Positions 18,063 through 27,924 of a stretch of DNA of 56,650 nt are shown here, piece after piece. The notes below the pieces were generated by a model. That model did no database searches. It was not told the origin of the DNA and saw nothing but the letters and a program-made list of their open reading frames with translations. This DNA is from Trichormus sp. M33_DOE_039 (GTDB lineage: Bacteria > Cyanobacteriota > Cyanobacteriia > Cyanobacteriales > Nostocaceae). Both the position numbers and the translations under genes were made by a program. The stretch is from positions 1 to 56,650 of the forward strand of contig DVDT01000051.1 in NCBI GenBank assembly GCA_015296085.1, read 5' to 3'. How positions within the stretch are numbered: position 1 is the first letter of the stretch; every line of letters starts with the position of its first letter.

Positions 18063-19682
18063 ATGAGCTATTGCATAAATCCAACCTGTCCTAATCCAGA
18101 GAATGTAGCATATAGCCAAAGGTGTGAAGCTTGTGGCTCACAATTAATGTTGCGCGATCGCTATCGAGTGTTGAAGCCATTAGGTCAGGGTGGCTTTGGC
18201 GCAACTTTTTTAGCCCGTGATGAAATTTTGCCAGGAGAACCAAGTTGTGTCATCAAGCAGCTGCGTCCTTCAGGAACAGCACCACAGGTTTTGCAGATGG
18301 CGCGAGAACTGTTTGCGCGAGAAGCCAATACCCTCGGCAAAATTGGTAATCATCCCCAAATACCACGATTACTGGACTATTTTGAAGTGCAAGAACATTT
18401 TTACTTAGTTCAGGAATATATTAGTGGTTCTACTCTCCAACAAGAGGTGAAACTGAATGGCACTTTTAGCGAAGCTGGTGTCAAGCAATTTTTAAGCGAA
18501 ATTCTCCCACTATTGCAGTATATCCACGATCAGAAGGTAATTCACCGTGATATCAAACCAGCCAACTTAATTCGCCGTTCTCAAGATTCTAGAATGGTAC
18601 TTATTGACTTTGGTGCGGTCAAAAACCAAGTTACGCAAGCCACAACTAACCAATCAGGACATACAGCCCTAACTGCATATGCAATTGGTACTCCTGGTTT
18701 TGCACCTCCTGAACAAATGGCGATGCGTCCAGTTTATGCCAGCGATATTTATGCACTGGGAGTCACTTGTGTTTATCTGCTCACTGGTAAAACACCCAAA
18801 GACCTGGACTATAATCCCAGCACAGGCGAGGTTATGTGGGAGCATTTAGTGCAAGTCAGTGACCATCTGATCCTTGTGCTGCGAAAAATGTTAGAAGTAT
18901 CTGTTCGTAGTCGCTACCATTCCGCTACAGAAGTTCTCAAAGCATTAGAAATAGAACCGTATTTAGAAAGCTTGGCTAGCGGACTACTAGTCAAATCAGA
19001 TTCTCATCAAAAAGAACCAACACAAAACCGCTCAGATGATTCTGCGGTTTTGTGTAGTAATCCTTCTGCTGCGGCTACTGGTTTAGGAGTAGCGCAGGTG
19101 GCAGCTGCAATTCGAGCTAGGCGAGCCAAAATCGCGGATGGAACTCGATTAGATGCTGGAGGAACACGACAAGGAGTTCCAGGTGCTAAACCAACAACTC
19201 CAGCTAACAGTAATAGTAATGGTTCACAAAATCTAAAATCTAAAGTGGGGCGTAGACTCGATACCCAAAGTTTACTCACAGCCTATGTGAAGGGAAGACG
19301 AGATTTTGCTCTACATAATCTCAACTTACTCAATCTCCAAGGTGCAGACTTATCATGTACTAATTTTCATTCTTGTCAATTACAAAATACTAATCTTCAA
19401 GGAGCTAATCTACAAAATAGCGATTTTGGTAGAGCTAGTTTAACTCGTGCTAATTTGAAGGATGCGAATCTCAATAAAGCTTACTTCAATCACGCTGATT
19501 TAGAAGGAGCAGACCTACGGGGTGCAGACTTAACTAATGCTTATCTCAGTAATGCTAACCTCCGGGGTACAAATTTGTGTGGTGCTAATTTGACTGGAGC
19601 AAAAATTTCTGATGAACAGTTAGCATTAGCTAAGACCAATTGGATGACGATAAGACCCAATGGTAAAAGAGGTTTATTGTAG
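18063..19682 (+). CDS. Ser/Thr protein kinase with N-terminal Cys motif and C-terminal pentapeptide repeats (SpkB-like)
   Basis: A Hanks-type kinase of 539 residues. A small Cys motif (Cys4, Cys9, Cys21, Cys24) resembles a zinc ribbon or redox site. The kinase domain (about 35-300) has Gly loop GQGGFGATF, the ATP lysine in CVIKQL, catalytic loop VIHRDIKPANLI, metal-binding LIDFGAVK and APPEQM. A low-complexity linker follows, then a pentapeptide-repeat solenoid (about 415-520; A-N/D-L-x-x units). The same layout is known for Synechocystis SpkB, linked to oxidative stress and motility. It probably phosphorylates cytoplasmic proteins; the FHA protein encoded 295 bp downstream is a plausible phosphothreonine-reading partner. 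Confidence 0.9.
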   Translation: MSYCINPTCPNPENVAYSQRCEACGSQLMLRDRYRVLKPLGQGGFGATFLARDEILPGEPSCVIKQLRPSGTAPQVLQMARELFAREANTLGKIGNHPQIPRLLDYFEVQEHFYLVQEYISGSTLQQEVKLNGTFSEAGVKQFLSEILPLLQYIHDQKVIHRDIKPANLIRRSQDSRMVLIDFGAVKNQVTQATTNQSGHTALTAYAIGTPGFAPPEQMAMRPVYASDIYALGVTCVYLLTGKTPKDLDYNPSTGEVMWEHLVQVSDHLILVLRKMLEVSVRSRYHSATEVLKALEIEPYLESLASGLLVKSDSHQKEPTQNRSDDSAVLCSNPSAAATGLGVAQVAAAIRARRAKIADGTRLDAGGTRQGVPGAKPTTPANSNSNGSQNLKSKVGRRLDTQSLLTAYVKGRRDFALHNLNLLNLQGADLSCTNFHSCQLQNTNLQGANLQNSDFGRASLTRANLKDANLNKAYFNHADLEGADLRGADLTNAYLSNANLRGTNLCGANLTGAKISDEQLALAKTNWMTIRPNGKRGLL

Positions 19683-19977
19683 TTTTCAAAAGATCGCGAA
19701 CAGTAAATAGGGTATGGAAAAATTTTTGTTCCAGGTATTTTATTATAGAGGGTTCACAAACCAAATTAACTTCAAAGAGCAATAATATAAACATTATTAA
19801 CTAGAATTTTATATAAAAAATCCCTCATTATTGGTTTTTAAAAAGAAAGAATTGATGTCAAATATTGGATGTTTTGAAATTCTTTTAAAAAAATCTACGC
19901 TATAATTATGTAAAATTAATCCATCATAATCTTAAGCATAATATTAAGTTTAAGATACTCTATTAGTCTCCATAATT

Positions 19978-20724
19978 ATGAATACAAACTTGAAAAAACA
20001 TGAGCTAGAAAAACGTTTAAGTTTATATCATGTATTTCTGTCCTTATATGAAAGACATGGTGATCTCCTGGATAGTATTTTTCAGTTAGAAAATCTCTAT
20101 CAGCCATCATTTACAGGAGTAAACTTGCGTTATGTCCAGGGTGTTGTAGATGCTTCATCTGTCTATGTGATTACTAACTTATGTGACAATCAAACGCAAA
20201 CTCTCCAACAGCCCCAACATATTTGGACAATAGGACGCGATTGCAGCAACGGAATATGGACTGATGATCGACATTTATCTCGTTGCCATGCAGCGATTCA
20301 GTATATTGAAAATCAAGGTTTTTATTTAGTTGACTTTCAAAGTACTAATGGTTCTTTTGTGAATGGAGAATCTATTTATCAACCCACTAAACTCAAAGAT
20401 GGCGATCGCATCCGTTTAGGAAGTTTGATGTTTGATTTTTTCTTAAACAATCAATGTCGTTTTTTACCAGCGTTACCAGTAGATTTACTAGCCCAACTAA
20501 TTCCCATACCAATAGATGTTCAACAGCAAGGATTAAGTAAGCATACTGCAGCTAATCAAGAGCAAGATGAAGTAGCGAATCTGGATGAGACTGTACAAAT
20601 TTCTTTAGATTGCGCTTGGGGTAGGTTAGAGTATGGGCGCGATGGTTTACAGCAGCAACAAAAATCTGACATTTTAGATAGATTTTTCCAGCAGTCCGCA
20701 GATTCTAACTGTCGTTGGGAATAA
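19978..20724 (+). CDS. FHA-domain protein
   Basis: A 248-residue soluble protein with one forkhead-associated domain at about 75-155. It carries the phosphothreonine-binding residues: IGRDCSNGIW (Gly-Arg), DRHLSRCHAAI (Ser-Arg-x-His) and DFQSTNGSFVNG (the N-G pair). FHA domains bind phosphothreonine peptides. The first 70 residues are helical, with no recognised domain; the C-terminal 90 residues are Gln-rich and of unknown fold. It follows a Ser/Thr kinase gene on the same strand, so an effector or substrate-adaptor role is likely. A bidirectional terminator separates it from recA. Confidence 0.82.
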   Translation: MNTNLKKHELEKRLSLYHVFLSLYERHGDLLDSIFQLENLYQPSFTGVNLRYVQGVVDASSVYVITNLCDNQTQTLQQPQHIWTIGRDCSNGIWTDDRHLSRCHAAIQYIENQGFYLVDFQSTNGSFVNGESIYQPTKLKDGDRIRLGSLMFDFFLNNQCRFLPALPVDLLAQLIPIPIDVQQQGLSKHTAANQEQDEVANLDETVQISLDCAWGRLEYGRDGLQQQQKSDILDRFFQQSADSNCRWE

Positions 20725-20766
20725 TCTCATCTGAATCAGGCGTTGATTTCATTAATTATTAAAACC

Positions 20767-20799
20767 AAAAAGATTACTCTCAATAGGAGTAATCTTTTT
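20767..20799. terminator. Bidirectional intrinsic terminator between the FHA gene and recA
   Basis: Perfect 13-bp stem AAAAAGATTACTC/GAGTAATCTTTTT with a 7-nt loop. A-run and T-run ends make it work for both convergent genes. Confidence 0.85.
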
Positions 20800-20905
20800 A
20801 ATTAATACTGCTGTAATTTTAGATTAATAGAGATGGTGCATGGGCATGACTTCATATATTGTTAATTCTGTCCTTTATTGATTGCACCATCCCACAAACA
20901 AAATT

Positions 20906-21979
20906 TTACTCTTCTTCTAGATCACCATCTTCTTCGTCTTCTTCACTAACTTTAGATACAGAGTTAGCTGACACAACAGCACCCTTATCTAATTTTTCTC
21001 GCACTAGTTTTTTAATTTGTTCTGTAAATTCTGGCTTTTCCTCTAGATACTTGATAGCGTTATCGCGACCTTGAGAGATATTATCGCCGTTATAACTGTA
21101 CCAAGCTCCTTTACGCACCAGAATACCAGTCTCTTCTGCTAAATCTACCAGACAACCAATAGTAGAAACTCCCTTACCAAAAATAATGTCAAATTCCGCT
21201 ACTCTAAAAGGCGGCGCAACTTTATTTTTCGCAACTTTAACTTTTACACGGTTGCCAAATTCATCTGTACCTTTTTTCAAGGTTTGAATACGACGAATAT
21301 CTAGGCGGACAGAAGCATAAAACTTTAGCGCATTACCACCTGTAGTAGTTTCAGGACTACCATAGGTAACACCAATTTTTTGCCGTAACTGGTTAATAAA
21401 GATGACGGTACAACCAGATTTGCCGATGTTACCAGTAATTTTACGTAGAGCTTGACTCATTAATCTGGCTTGCAAACCAACATGAGCATCACCCATATCG
21501 CCTTCAATTTCAGCACGGGGAACTAACGCCGCAACTGAGTCAATAACTACGATGTCAACTGCTGCGGAGCGTACTAGTTGGTCAACAATTTCCAATGCTG
21601 CTTCACCGGTGTCTGGTTGGGAAACTAGGAGATTATCAATATCTACACCTAAAGCCCCTGCATAGGTGGGGTCAAGAGCGTGTTCAGCGTCCACAAAAGC
21701 AGCAATGCCGCCTTCTCTTTGCACTTCTGCGATCGCGTGCAGTGCGACAGTCGTCTTACCGGAACTTTCAGGCCCGTAAATCTCAATCACCCGCCCCTTG
21801 GGTAAACCGCCACCCAACGCCAAATCCAAAGTCAACGCACCTGTGGAGATTGTTTCTACCCGCATCCGGGTAGCATCTCCTAGGCGCATGATTGCTCCTT
21901 TACCGAAGCTGCGCTCAATTTGGTTGAGTACCATATTGAGTGCTTTTTGCTTGCCGGAAGTATCGGTATTGATAGCCAT
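20906..21979 (-). CDS. recA: DNA recombinase RecA
   Basis: Strand-exchange ATPase for homologous recombination and SOS co-protease. The 357 residues show Walker A GPESSGKT, the DAEHALDP segment, Walker [10 protein letters not shown], loop L1/L2 region [22 protein letters not shown] and the usual C-terminal domain ending in an acidic tail ([12 protein letters not shown]). Start is supported by GAGG about nine bases before the ATG. It is monocistronic. Upstream at 22136-22150 an AGTAC-N5-GAACT dyad exists but does not match the spacing of the cyanobacterial LexA box I know. Confidence 0.98.
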   Translation of the reverse strand: MAINTDTSGKQKALNMVLNQIERSFGKGAIMRLGDATRMRVETISTGALTLDLALGGGLPKGRVIEIYGPESSGKTTVALHAIAEVQREGGIAAFVDAEHALDPTYAGALGVDIDNLLVSQPDTGEAALEIVDQLVRSAAVDIVVIDSVAALVPRAEIEGDMGDAHVGLQARLMSQALRKITGNIGKSGCTVIFINQLRQKIGVTYGSPETTTGGNALKFYASVRLDIRRIQTLKKGTDEFGNRVKVKVAKNKVAPPFRVAEFDIIFGKGVSTIGCLVDLAEETGILVRKGAWYSYNGDNISQGRDNAIKYLEEKPEFTEQIKKLVREKLDKGAVVSANSVSKVSEEDEEDGDLEEE

Positions 21980-22369
21980 TCGTGCCTCTATTAAGTATAT
22001 GGATTTAAGATGTGTGGGGTTGAGAGTTTTAGTAGAACAGATATACTATTTTAGCCGGAAATTTCTGGAATAGGACTTCTCAAATTAAAAAGTAACTCTG
22101 ACAATATCGTAACGCGATCGCCACTACGTGTAACTAGTACAAAGTGAACTACCCATATTAACCCGAAGAGCTTACAATGTGGGCTGGTTTAGCAGTGCAT
22201 TTGCACTATTGCTTGGTTCTATTTTCAGAATGGCTTGACTAACAAAGTACCATTAACTACTCTTATACCCTGCGAGCGTTCCCTGAATCCCATATAGCTA
22301 ATCAAACATATTCTGCCTTCGCCTAGTCTCAAAAGTTGATACATGAATCGCATCTCTAGAAAGTACTAA
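21980..22369. promoter_or_regulatory. 390-bp region upstream of recA
   Basis: Holds the recA promoter and the 3' flank of the adenylate cyclase gene. Two dyads are visible: AGTAC-N5-GAACT at 22136-22150 and AGTGCA-TT-TGCACT at 22194-22207. A HIP1-like site lies near 22115. No coding frame. Confidence 0.4.
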
Positions 22370-24016
22370 CTAAGGATGAATAATTGTTGGCATTTGGTGT
22401 AATTGTGTTTGATAAACCTTGACTAATCTATCGATACCTTTAAAGCGATAATCTCCCATTTCTTGGAAGTCGTCAGGTTTTGAAATTAATTCATAAGTGG
22501 CTTCACTGATAACACATTCACTAGGAGGACAAACACCTTCCATCCTCGCAGCTAAATTAATAGTCGCACCCAGTGCTGTATATTCCACCCGTTGGGAACT
22601 CCCCACATCCCCAACAACTGCTTTACCACTATTAATCGCAATGCGTAATTGTAAAGGTTCGTGCCAGAAACCATTGGCATTGAGATGTTCTAAGCGAGTT
22701 AACATCCCTTTGGCTGCGGCTGTGGCACGATTCGCGTGGTCAGCTTGCGGTTCGGGTGCGCCAAAAAACGCCATGATACAATCACCGATATATTTATCTA
22801 AAGTACCGCCACAAGCAAACACTTCCTGTAGCATTTCTTCAAATAACTTATTCAATAATTGTGCGATCGCAGTTGGTGTTAACCTTTCAGAAATAGCCGT
22901 AAAACCAACTAAATCTGCAAATAAAATACTAATTTCACTTTCTGCCGGTAGTAAACGTCCATCCGGTAAACCACCTACTGCAATCAACTGCTGCACAACT
23001 GCCGGTGAATGATAACGTTCTAAGCGATGACGAATTACTTCTTCTGTTTTCAGCTTTTCTGCGAGCAACCAACGCTGTACACTTGATGCTACCAGATTAG
23101 CCAACGCCGAAAAAAAGCTAAGTTCTTCTTCTCCATCCTGTTCCCAATGATAAGAAGACAGATGAGCATCAGCATAAAGTACGCCCACTACTTTATTTTC
23201 ATCCCATAAAGGTACAGCCATAGCACTACGAATACCTTTGAGTAAAATGCTATGTTCACCAGAAAATCTTTCATCTTTATGGGTATCAGCAGTTTGAATT
23301 ACCACTTTTTCTTCAAAAACTTTTTGACAAATACTGCGACTAATCCAACTAGCATCTGCTAAGAGATATTTCTGGTTAGTTTTATCTCTAGTACCAGCAT
23401 TAACTAACTCTAAATGTCCACCACCTTTAACATCAATTAATAAAGCCAACCGATCAATACTACTTAGATAGCGAAATACTACTTGTTGGACTTGTGAGAA
23501 AATTTCTTCTATAGATGCGGCAGCACAGAGATTTTTAGCTATATCTACTAAGTCTTTAAGACGAGCAATGGTTTTATTTTTGTCGCCAATATCACCATCA
23601 TTACTATTAGCTTCTATCCACTGTTGTTTTAGTTGTTTAGCATTACGGAAAATTGTTCTTTGCTCGGAATTTTCGGAAATAGTTATCTGTTTAGTTGGTG
23701 GCGGTGGTGGTGGAAGAGGATTTTGAAACAATACCACCAAACTCACATTACCTAACCAAATTACATCACCGTGATGTAACTGTTGGGCTATGCCGACGGC
23801 GGTTTGATTAACCTGTGTGCCGTTTTTACTCCCCAGATCCTCAACTACCCATGTACCATCAGGCTGCTTGACAAGTTGGGCATGCTTGCGGGAAACCCCC
23901 CCAGCAGGTAGATATAAGTTACATTCCGGCAAACGACCGATTGTGAATACATCTCGATTCACAGCAACAGTTGTTTCCGTCTCTCCCTGTTGTAAGCGTA
24001 AAGTCAGTTCAGTCAT
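22370..24016 (-). CDS. cyaD: Class III adenylate cyclase with FHA and GAF domains (CyaD-like)
   Basis: Makes cAMP, a signal in Anabaena motility and respiration control. The 548 residues read: N-terminal FHA (about 1-100: TIGRLPECNLYLP, GGVSRKHAQL, DLGSKNGTQVN), a proline run, a GAF domain (about 165-320), then the cyclase domain (about 355-530) with metal-binding Asp in ILFADLVGFTAIS and KYIGDCIMAFFG, base-recognition Lys in LDKYIGD and a Thr in EYTALGATINLAARM where class IIIb enzymes carry Thr. Anabaena CyaD is described as about 546 residues with an N-terminal FHA domain, a close fit. FHA input suggests control by Ser/Thr kinases. Confidence 0.88.
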   Translation of the reverse strand: MTELTLRLQQGETETTVAVNRDVFTIGRLPECNLYLPAGGVSRKHAQLVKQPDGTWVVEDLGSKNGTQVNQTAVGIAQQLHHGDVIWLGNVSLVVLFQNPLPPPPPPTKQITISENSEQRTIFRNAKQLKQQWIEANSNDGDIGDKNKTIARLKDLVDIAKNLCAAASIEEIFSQVQQVVFRYLSSIDRLALLIDVKGGGHLELVNAGTRDKTNQKYLLADASWISRSICQKVFEEKVVIQTADTHKDERFSGEHSILLKGIRSAMAVPLWDENKVVGVLYADAHLSSYHWEQDGEEELSFFSALANLVASSVQRWLLAEKLKTEEVIRHRLERYHSPAVVQQLIAVGGLPDGRLLPAESEISILFADLVGFTAISERLTPTAIAQLLNKLFEEMLQEVFACGGTLDKYIGDCIMAFFGAPEPQADHANRATAAAKGMLTRLEHLNANGFWHEPLQLRIAINSGKAVVGDVGSSQRVEYTALGATINLAARMEGVCPPSECVISEATYELISKPDDFQEMGDYRFKGIDRLVKVYQTQLHQMPTIIHP

Positions 24017-24242
24017 GAGTTTGATGTATCTATTTTGGGGGCTGGGAGCGCAAACCTATCTGGTTTGTAGGATATTTATGAACCCTTTACCATTTCTTTA
24101 TGGCATTGTTCACAGCGATCGACAACTATTAGTATTAAAAATTACATAATTAAGTACATTTGTAACTGCGTACATATATACACCCCAACTTCCGTAAATG
24201 GCTGTCTAGGCTGTGGAGATAAATATATCTTGATATATCTTG

Positions 24243-24905
24243 ATGATGCGCTTCCCAGCCATGAAATCACTGAAAGAACACCTGCAATTTTGGCAACGTG
24301 TACCAGGAATTCCGCGAAAAACTCCTGAAAAATTGAAACAGCAATATATACTTTCCCCGTTAGAACTACAAGTAGTAGAGGAAACTAACAAGGTACGCAC
24401 CAATCCCCAAGCTTACCTGCCGATTTTGGCCAAATATCGTCGCCAGTTTCAGGGGAATAAAGTAAAGTTAGCTGATCATGTTTATTTGCAAACCCAAGAA
24501 GGGGTCAATGCAGTGGATGAAGCGATCGCTTTCCTCAAGTCTGCACATCCAGTAGGATCATTGGCAATATCTCAAGGTTTATCTTTGGCCGCTAGGGATC
24601 ACGTCAAAGATCAAGGAACAAAAGGTGTTGTCGGTCATCATGGTAGCGATGGTAGCGATCCCTTCATTCGTATGAGTCGCTATGGTAATTGGCAAGTGAC
24701 CGCAGCGGAAAACATTAGTTATGGTTCTCACACTGCCCAAGATATTGTGATGCAATTAATTATTGATGATGGTGTGCGATCGCGTGGCCATCGTACCAAT
24801 ATTTTTAACCCAGCTTTTCAAGTCGCAGGGGTAGCTTTTGGCATTCATGCCACCTACAGGCAAATGTGTGTGATTACCTACGCAGGGGGATACACATCAA
24901 AGTAA
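24243..24905 (+). CDS. CAP-domain (SCP/PR-1-like) protein
   Basis: About 220 residues with one CAP domain (about 45-215): [19 protein letters not shown], the histidine/acidic cleft in [24 protein letters not shown], then [21 protein letters not shown], the signature of bacterial CAP proteins. Bacterial CAP proteins are mostly exported, yet no signal peptide is visible here, only a basic start. Several start codons compete (TTG 24240, ATG 24243, 24246, 24261) and none has a strong ribosome-binding site. Function of the family in bacteria is unsettled. Confidence 0.8.
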   Translation: MMRFPAMKSLKEHLQFWQRVPGIPRKTPEKLKQQYILSPLELQVVEETNKVRTNPQAYLPILAKYRRQFQGNKVKLADHVYLQTQEGVNAVDEAIAFLKSAHPVGSLAISQGLSLAARDHVKDQGTKGVVGHHGSDGSDPFIRMSRYGNWQVTAAENISYGSHTAQDIVMQLIIDDGVRSRGHRTNIFNPAFQVAGVAFGIHATYRQMCVITYAGGYTSK

Positions 24906-24910
24906 GGCAA

Positions 24911-24933
24911 AAGTAAAAAGTAAAAAGTAAAAA
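24911..24933. repeat. Heptamer tandem repeat (AGTAAAA units)
   Basis: Three consecutive AGTAAAA units just after the CAP gene stop; a typical intergenic heptamer array. Confidence 0.6.
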
Positions 24934-24986
24934 TTCAAAAGAAAGAAGAATTAAATATATTTAAAGTATAGCAAATCGCCTGATAG

Positions 24987-25886
24987 GTGAGGACATCAAG
25001 CAATCATAAAATTGTTACACTAGGAAGCTTGCAAGTCTCTCACCTGTTACCTGCTAATGCTATGGCTGTAAACCTCAAAGTTGATATTCAAGGTCAAGGA
25101 TTCCCAATTTTGTGTCTACATGGGCATCCTGGCCGTGGTCATAGTCTTTCTGTGTTTACCAATCATTTATCAAAACGCTATCAAACTTTTGCACCAGATT
25201 TGCGGGGATATGGCAAAAGTCGCTTTCGTGGCAATTTTGCCATGACGGATCATTTAACGGACTTAGAAGCCCTCATTGACTGTTTCCAGTTGGAAAAATG
25301 TCTGGTGTTGGGATGGTCTTTGGGTGGGATTTTGGCTATGGAGTTGGCTTTGCGCCTACCACGACGTGTCACAGGATTAATTTTAATTGCCACAGCGGCT
25401 AGACCCCGCGGCAATCATCCGCCAATTTCATGGCAAGACAATCTTTACACAGGTATTGCTGCGCTACTCAACTATATTAAACCTGGTTGGCAGTGGAATA
25501 TTGAGACTTTTGGTAAGCGATCGCTATTTCGTTACCTGATTCAGCAACATACACACACCGCATATAATTACATTGCTCAAGCAGCTGTACCAGCTTATTT
25601 ACAAACCTCTTCAGCTGCTACTCACGCCCTTTACAGTGCCATAAGTTTGGGATATAACCGACTGGAAGACCTGAAGCAAATTCATTGTCCTAGTCTGGTA
25701 ATTGCCGCCTCTCAAGACCGCCACATTACAGCTGAGTCCAGTTTAGAAACAGCTCAACACCTCAAACATAGCTACTGGCAATGTTACGATAACACTGCTC
25801 ACCTTTTCCCCTGGGAAATACCCCAGCAGTTACTCAGTGATATTGACTGCTGGATAGAAAATCATCCCCAAGTAGTTAGCCAATAG
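24987..25886 (+). CDS. Alpha/beta-fold hydrolase
   Basis: A 299-residue enzyme of the alpha/beta hydrolase fold. Oxyanion region LCLHGHPGRGHSL, DLRGYGKSRF, nucleophile elbow VLGWSLGGI (Ser), a cap region, acid in IAASQDRHIT (Asp) and catalytic His in NTAHLFPWE. This is the haloperoxidase/epoxide-hydrolase/esterase type; substrate is not predictable. Start given at GTG 24987; an internal ATG at 25062 (residue 26) would also include the whole fold, and neither has a clear ribosome-binding site, so the N-terminal 25 residues are uncertain. Confidence 0.85.
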   Translation: MRTSSNHKIVTLGSLQVSHLLPANAMAVNLKVDIQGQGFPILCLHGHPGRGHSLSVFTNHLSKRYQTFAPDLRGYGKSRFRGNFAMTDHLTDLEALIDCFQLEKCLVLGWSLGGILAMELALRLPRRVTGLILIATAARPRGNHPPISWQDNLYTGIAALLNYIKPGWQWNIETFGKRSLFRYLIQQHTHTAYNYIAQAAVPAYLQTSSAATHALYSAISLGYNRLEDLKQIHCPSLVIAASQDRHITAESSLETAQHLKHSYWQCYDNTAHLFPWEIPQQLLSDIDCWIENHPQVVSQ

Positions 25887-25911
25887 TTTACAGTCCACAG
25901 CAATAGTTATT

Positions 25912-25932
25912 GGCTGCTGACTGCTGACTGTT
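25912..25932. repeat. Heptamer tandem repeat (GCTGACT units)
   Basis: GCTGCTGACTGCTGACTGTTG; on the other strand CAACAGT/CAGCAGT units, like the CAACAGT class of heptamers described in heterocystous cyanobacteria. Confidence 0.55.
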
Positions 25933-25998
25933 GTCTATAGTTGTCTTCTGTCGCCTTGCGTCAGAAATGTACTATCTCACTATTGACCATTGCCTAAA

Positions 25999-26301
25999 TT
26001 AAATCTGACCGCTAAAGGCAGGCGTTACTTTGCGGTCAATCCGTTCCCCCAGGTCATCAGCAATGGTCAAATTATCGGGTTTACATTGCTTAACGTTTAC
26101 CGCTATCCCTTGTGCGCCTTCTGTTTCTAAGTCTTCTACATAGCCCTTCGTTGCTACTTTGGCATCAGTGGAACTGAGAAAAGGCCCGAAGTAGTAGGTG
26201 CAACGGGGATTTTGAGTTTCGATTTCTACCCACCAAGCCAAGCCCAGCGAGTTGTACGTGTTAATTACAGTTTCCTTCAGGTTATGCCAAATTGTTGTCA
26301 T
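25999..26301 (-). CDS. DUF1816-domain protein
   Basis: About 100 residues with the cyanobacterial DUF1816 pattern: LAWWVEIETQNPRCTYYFGPF, a SSTDAKVATKGYVEDLETEGAQGI segment. The domain is a small alpha/beta unit, found alone or in proteins near phycobilisome-related genes; function is unknown to me. The frame is open from a TTG at 26313, but ATG at 26301 (MTTIWHNLKE) is the more ordinary start. It lies downstream of the rlmB-type gene on the same strand with a 97-bp gap and could share its transcript. Confidence 0.75.
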   Translation of the reverse strand: MTTIWHNLKETVINTYNSLGLAWWVEIETQNPRCTYYFGPFLSSTDAKVATKGYVEDLETEGAQGIAVNVKQCKPDNLTIADDLGERIDRKVTPAFSGQI

Positions 26302-26398
26302 GGTTGCCGCCAATTTATCAAAGTGGTACTGAATGCTAAACGTCTGATATGTTTATATGTCCTATTTACATTTCTTTATACTCTTTTACTCATAATTT

Positions 26399-27346
26399 TT
26401 AAAGAGGTTTTGGTAATTTATCTAGGTATAAAGTGTTAACAGCACGTTGGCGGAAAATCTCGTACAGTGCCATACCTGAGGCTACAGAAGCATTTAGGCT
26501 GGGGGTTTTACCCAACAGGGGAATTGATACCAACACATCACAAGATCTTTGTGTCAACATACTCAGACCTTCGCCTTCCGAACCGATGACTAAAACGATG
26601 GGGCCACGAAAGCTGACAGTGTGGAGCGGTTCGCTAGCATCTGCCGCAGTGCCGTAAATCCAAAAACCAGCCTCTTTCAATTCTTCTAAGGCTCGGCTGA
26701 GGTTGACTACTCTGGCTACAGGAAAGTTTTCTAAAGCTCCTGCGGCGACTTTAACAACAGTAGAGGTAATCCCCGAAGCTCTTCTTTGGGGGATAATCAT
26801 ACCTTGCGCGCCTACAGCCTCGGCAGTACGAATAATTGCACCCAAGTTATGGGGATCTGTGATCCCGTCAGCTACTACAATGACGGGATCTGTGACTGAC
26901 TTAGCTTGCCCTATCAGTTCGTGTAATTCGATGTATGAATAGGGCGCGATTTGTGCGGCTATCCCTTGGTGGTTAGCTTGGTCTGTGATTTGATCTAGAC
27001 GTTTGGGATCTACTTCGTCAATAACTGTACCGTTTTCTTTGGCTTGGAGAATTAGATGATGAAATCGGGGATCGTAACGCAGACGAGATGTTACCCAAAT
27101 GCGGTTGAGTTCACGCTGATTTTCTAAAGCAGTCAAGACTGGATGGCGACCATAGATCATGTCGCTATCTTCTGTTGGTTTGACAGAGACAGACGGAGGA
27201 GTAAATTGACGGCGTGGATGTGCATGATTCTCGCCTTTTCTGGGATGGCGGGGTGAATTAGTCACTACACGCTTACCCTTAAGTTTCAGGACTGGCCCAC
27301 GATTAGGTTCGTTAGCGGTCTTGATTTTTTTAGGTTTATTGTTCAT
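26399..27346 (-). CDS. rlmB: SpoU/TrmH-family 23S rRNA 2'-O-ribose methyltransferase (RlmB type)
   Basis: S-adenosylmethionine-dependent methylation of a ribose in 23S rRNA (G2251 in E. coli). The 315 residues contain a basic N-terminal extension (1-60), the substrate-binding domain ([13 protein letters not shown], about 65-140) and the trefoil-knot SPOUT domain with motif 1 [17 protein letters not shown], motif 2 [10 protein letters not shown] and motif 3 [22 protein letters not shown]. The long basic extension is common in cyanobacterial members. It follows the Mini-RNase III gene 98 bp upstream, another rRNA-processing function. Confidence 0.9.
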   Translation of the reverse strand: MNNKPKKIKTANEPNRGPVLKLKGKRVVTNSPRHPRKGENHAHPRRQFTPPSVSVKPTEDSDMIYGRHPVLTALENQRELNRIWVTSRLRYDPRFHHLILQAKENGTVIDEVDPKRLDQITDQANHQGIAAQIAPYSYIELHELIGQAKSVTDPVIVVADGITDPHNLGAIIRTAEAVGAQGMIIPQRRASGITSTVVKVAAGALENFPVARVVNLSRALEELKEAGFWIYGTAADASEPLHTVSFRGPIVLVIGSEGEGLSMLTQRSCDVLVSIPLLGKTPSLNASVASGMALYEIFRQRAVNTLYLDKLPKPL

Positions 27347-27444
27347 AGGAGGTTGGGTTATGACGCATGAATAAGCATACCGATTCCCGACTTGACTGAA
27401 CCATTACGTACTGATTTTCCGATCATGGAGATTAAACTGGTTAT

Positions 27445-27924
27445 TTATTTCTCTGGATGGATTTTTTGCAATAGTTCGGTTAAGCGTGGCAAATCGGTGA
27501 GATATAGGTAGCCAATTAATGTTTCTAGACTGGTTGCCTGTTGATATATTTCGGGGTTAACTCGTTTAGGTCGTCCTGTGGCGGCGTTACGGCCTCGCCG
27601 GACAATGTCTAATTCAGTTGTTGTCAAGTAAGGAGTTAGCGATCGCAAATGTAGCGCCTGTGCTTCTGCTCTTACCTGTTCTACTACCAATCTATGATAA
27701 GCTTCTGGCCGTTGTAGTGGTAGCAGGTAATACATTCTAGCATAAAGCTCGTAGATTGCATCCCCCAAATATGCTAAAGCTGCGGGGGAGATTTGCCGTA
27801 CTTGCCCCTGAGAAATCTGTTGAGTGAATTGTGCTGTATGCGCTAAGAGTGATTGATGCCAAGATGTATCCATCTGGGGATCTTCATCTTTGCCATCTAA
27901 TAACTCTTCCTCCTTAGACTCCAC
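27445..27924 (-). CDS. mrnC: Mini-ribonuclease III
   Basis: An RNase III catalytic domain without a dsRNA-binding domain, 159 residues; the family matures 23S rRNA ends. Visible are SPAALAYLGDAIYELYAR with the metal-binding Asp, the VEQVRAEAQALHL helix, RRGRNA and ETLIGYLYL with the second acidic ligand. The frame starts at GTG 27924 (or ATG at 27873, residue 18); the acidic first 18 residues look dispensable. Being next to rlmB suggests a ribosome-maturation transcript. Confidence 0.88.
   Translation of the reverse strand: MESKEEELLDGKDEDPQMDTSWHQSLLAHTAQFTQQISQGQVRQISPAALAYLGDAIYELYARMYYLLPLQRPEAYHRLVVEQVRAEAQALHLRSLTPYLTTTELDIVRRGRNAATGRPKRVNPEIYQQATSLETLIGYLYLTDLPRLTELLQKIHPEK

Noticed and set aside
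22136-22150. AGTAC-N5-GAACT dyad upstream of recA as a LexA box
   Set aside because: The cyanobacterial LexA consensus I know has a 4-nt spacer between GTAC and GTWC; here the spacer and half-site do not fit. Left as an unexplained dyad.
22497-23012. 171-codon open frame antisense to the adenylate cyclase gene
   Set aside because: Composition mirrors the cyclase codons, there is no ribosome-binding site or known motif, and the opposite frame has full domain support.
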